From NCBI GenBank assembly GCA_903893085.1, contig CAITKS010000085.1:1-5916 (forward strand): a stretch of 5,916 nt of DNA, written 5' to 3'. The translations under genes were made by a program, and so were the position numbers. The notes under the pieces are model-generated. The model searched no databases. It had not been told where the DNA came from and was given only the letters and a program-made list of their open reading frames with translations. Origin of the DNA: an uncultured Actinomycetes bacterium. GTDB taxonomy: Bacteria; Actinomycetota; Actinomycetes; Nanopelagicales; Nanopelagicaceae. This document shows, piece by piece, positions 4,577 to 5,916 of the stretch (position 1 is the stretch's first letter; every line of letters starts with the position of its first letter).

Positions 4577-5916
4577 TTAATGCGCAGCTTCATTCCAACT
4601 CTTACCAATTCCAACGCTGACATCTAACGGTGCCTTTAGCGGATAGGCAGATCCCATTTCGCGCCGAACTAATTGGGTAAGTGTATCTTCTTCACCCGCA
4701 CTGACTTCTAGAATCAATTCATCATGTACTTGCAGTAACAGTCGCGATTTAAAGCCCTCTTTGACGAGCGCACGCTGCACATTAAGCATCGCTTGCTTAA
4801 TAATGTCTGCCGCCGAGCCTTGGATAGGTGCATTTAGCGCCATACGTTCGGCGATCTCGCGCCTTTGCCGATTATCGTGAAGTAGATCTGGCAAGTAACG
4901 ACGTCGCCCCATAACTGTTTCGGTATAACCAACTTTGCGTGCCTGCTCGACAACGCTGCTTAGATAGTCACGAATTCCCCCGAAGCGTTGGAAATATCTA
5001 TCCATTAAATCTTGCGCTGCAGGCGGAGAAAGATCTAACTGCGCAGCCAGACCATAAGAACTTAACCCATATGCCAAGCCATATGACATCGCTTTAATCT
5101 GCCGACGCATCTCAGAATCCACTTCGCCAGCTTTTACACCGAAGACAAGACCAGCAACCGTTGCGTGAAGATCTTCTCCGGTTTCAAAGGCGGCAAGTAA
5201 ACCCGCATCGCTTGAAAGATGGGCCATGATGCGCATTTCTATTTGGCTGTAATCGGCAGTTAGCAGAGAAGCAAAACCTGCACCTGCAATGAAAGTACTG
5301 CGAATACTGCGACCTTCTTCTGTACGAACTGGAATATTTTGTAAGTTAGGACCTACTGAAGAGAGGCGTCCAGTTGCGGCCACGGTCTGTGCAAAGTGGG
5401 TCCGAATTCGTCCATCAGAACCTATCTCAGTGATTAAACCTTCCACCGTCGTCCCAAGTTTCTTCGTTTCGCGAATGCGCAATAACGATTCAAGCAATGG
5501 ATGTTTCGTCTTTTCAAAGAGCCAATTAAGGGCTTCGGCATCTGTTGTAAATCCGGTCTTAATCTTCTTGGTTTTAGGCAGATTTAACTCTTCGAAGAGA
5601 ACTACTTGAAGTTGCTTGGGTGATGCAACATTAAATTCATGGCCAGCTGAGGCATGTGCCGCTTTCGTTTCACGTGCAACTTCGCCTTCAAAGAATGTGG
5701 CTAACTTTTCTAACTCTTTCCGATCAACTGCGATCCCACGATTTTCCATAATCGCAAGCAGCGCTGCGATAGGCAACTCAAGATCAATGAACAGTTCATA
5801 TACTCCACGATCTTTCATTTCAGTTTCCAGAGACTTGCGAAGCGTGAATAGCGCTGCAGCGCTAGATAAAAGTGCTTGTTCCGGTGAAGACGAATCAATC
5901 ACTGCACCGTCTCCCC
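4577..5916 (-). CDS. polA: DNA polymerase I (PolA), C-terminal 445 residues, 5' end cut by window edge
   Basis: Pol I fills gaps in excision repair and Okazaki-fragment maturation. The frame is open to the right edge; a GTG at 5902 lies inside it and is not a start. About half of a usual ~880-900-residue protein is visible. Counting that Val as 1: the end of the exonuclease-like domain (1-35), then the whole polymerase domain with TGRLSS (177-182), NLQNIP (186-191), motif A TADYSQIEMR (215-224, catalytic D217), motif B RRQIKAMSYGLAYG (266-279, with R266, K270, Y274, Y278), APIQGSAADIIK (358-369) and motif C QVHDE (391-395, catalytic D394). Aligned by eye with E. coli, exonuclease motif III Tyr/Asp fall on Leu12 and Ala16, so proofreading is probably lost, as known for mycobacterial Pol I. 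Y274 replaces E. coli F762, the residue that governs dideoxynucleotide discrimination. The 5' nuclease domain is outside the window. The protein ends SWNEAAH, 18 bp from the convergent transporter stop. Confidence 0.98.
   Translation of the reverse strand, partial: GDGAVIDSSSPEQALLSSAAALFTLRKSLETEMKDRGVYELFIDLELPIAALLAIMENRGIAVDRKELEKLATFFEGEVARETKAAHASAGHEFNVASPKQLQVVLFEELNLPKTKKIKTGFTTDAEALNWLFEKTKHPLLESLLRIRETKKLGTTVEGLITEIGSDGRIRTHFAQTVAATGRLSSVGPNLQNIPVRTEEGRSIRSTFIAGAGFASLLTADYSQIEMRIMAHLSSDAGLLAAFETGEDLHATVAGLVFGVKAGEVDSEMRRQIKAMSYGLAYGLSSYGLAAQLDLSPPAAQDLMDRYFQRFGGIRDYLSSVVEQARKVGYTETVMGRRRYLPDLLHDNRQRREIAERMALNAPIQGSAADIIKQAMLNVQRALVKEGFKSRLLLQVHDELILEVSAGEEDTLTQLVRREMGSAYPLKAPLDVSVGIGKSWNEAAH

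Noticed and set aside
5900..5902. GTG as a start codon for a short DNA polymerase I
   Set aside because: The frame continues open to the window edge and the residues around it align with the middle of full-length PolA, so it is an internal Val codon.

Overview
The window looks like core chromosome of an actinobacterium. The gene order polA, rpsA, coaE, uvrB is the conserved actinobacterial arrangement (it is seen, for example, in Mycobacterium tuberculosis). The RpsA protein has the actinobacterial four-S1-domain form with an FDPxxYGMA...YPEGFDP tail, and the polA motif B is the actinobacterial SYGLAYGLSSYGLA type. Base composition is moderate, well below that of Streptomyces or Mycobacterium, and intergenic gaps are very short. 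That suggests a small, streamlined, free-living actinobacterium such as the freshwater acI/Nanopelagicales group. The lineage is my inference and was not tested by any search.

Layout from the right edge, reading the minus strand: the C-terminal half of DNA polymerase I (polA, cut by the window end), then a plus-strand MFS transporter gene pointing the opposite way, then rpsA (ribosomal protein S1), a strong intrinsic terminator, coaE (dephospho-CoA kinase), and the N-terminal part of uvrB (cut by the left edge). polA and the transporter converge with 18 bp between stop codons. The transporter and rpsA diverge from a 121-bp region that should hold both promoters and contains a perfect 6-bp-arm inverted repeat. 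coaE and uvrB are 9 bp apart and probably form one transcript.

The genes share location more than pathway. polA and uvrB act together in nucleotide excision repair (damage recognition and repair synthesis). rpsA serves translation, coaE makes coenzyme A, and the transporter's substrate is unknown. The most informative details are regulatory. The rpsA terminator has a C(UUCG)G loop. coaE and the transporter both have a TANNNT box ending exactly 7 nt before their ATG, as expected for leaderless transcripts. rpsA probably starts at a TTG codon behind a GGAG ribosome binding site. No new defence, mobile or biosynthetic system is visible; there are no tRNA or rRNA genes, CRISPR arrays or insertion sequences, and no gene-free stretch exceeds about 120 bp.
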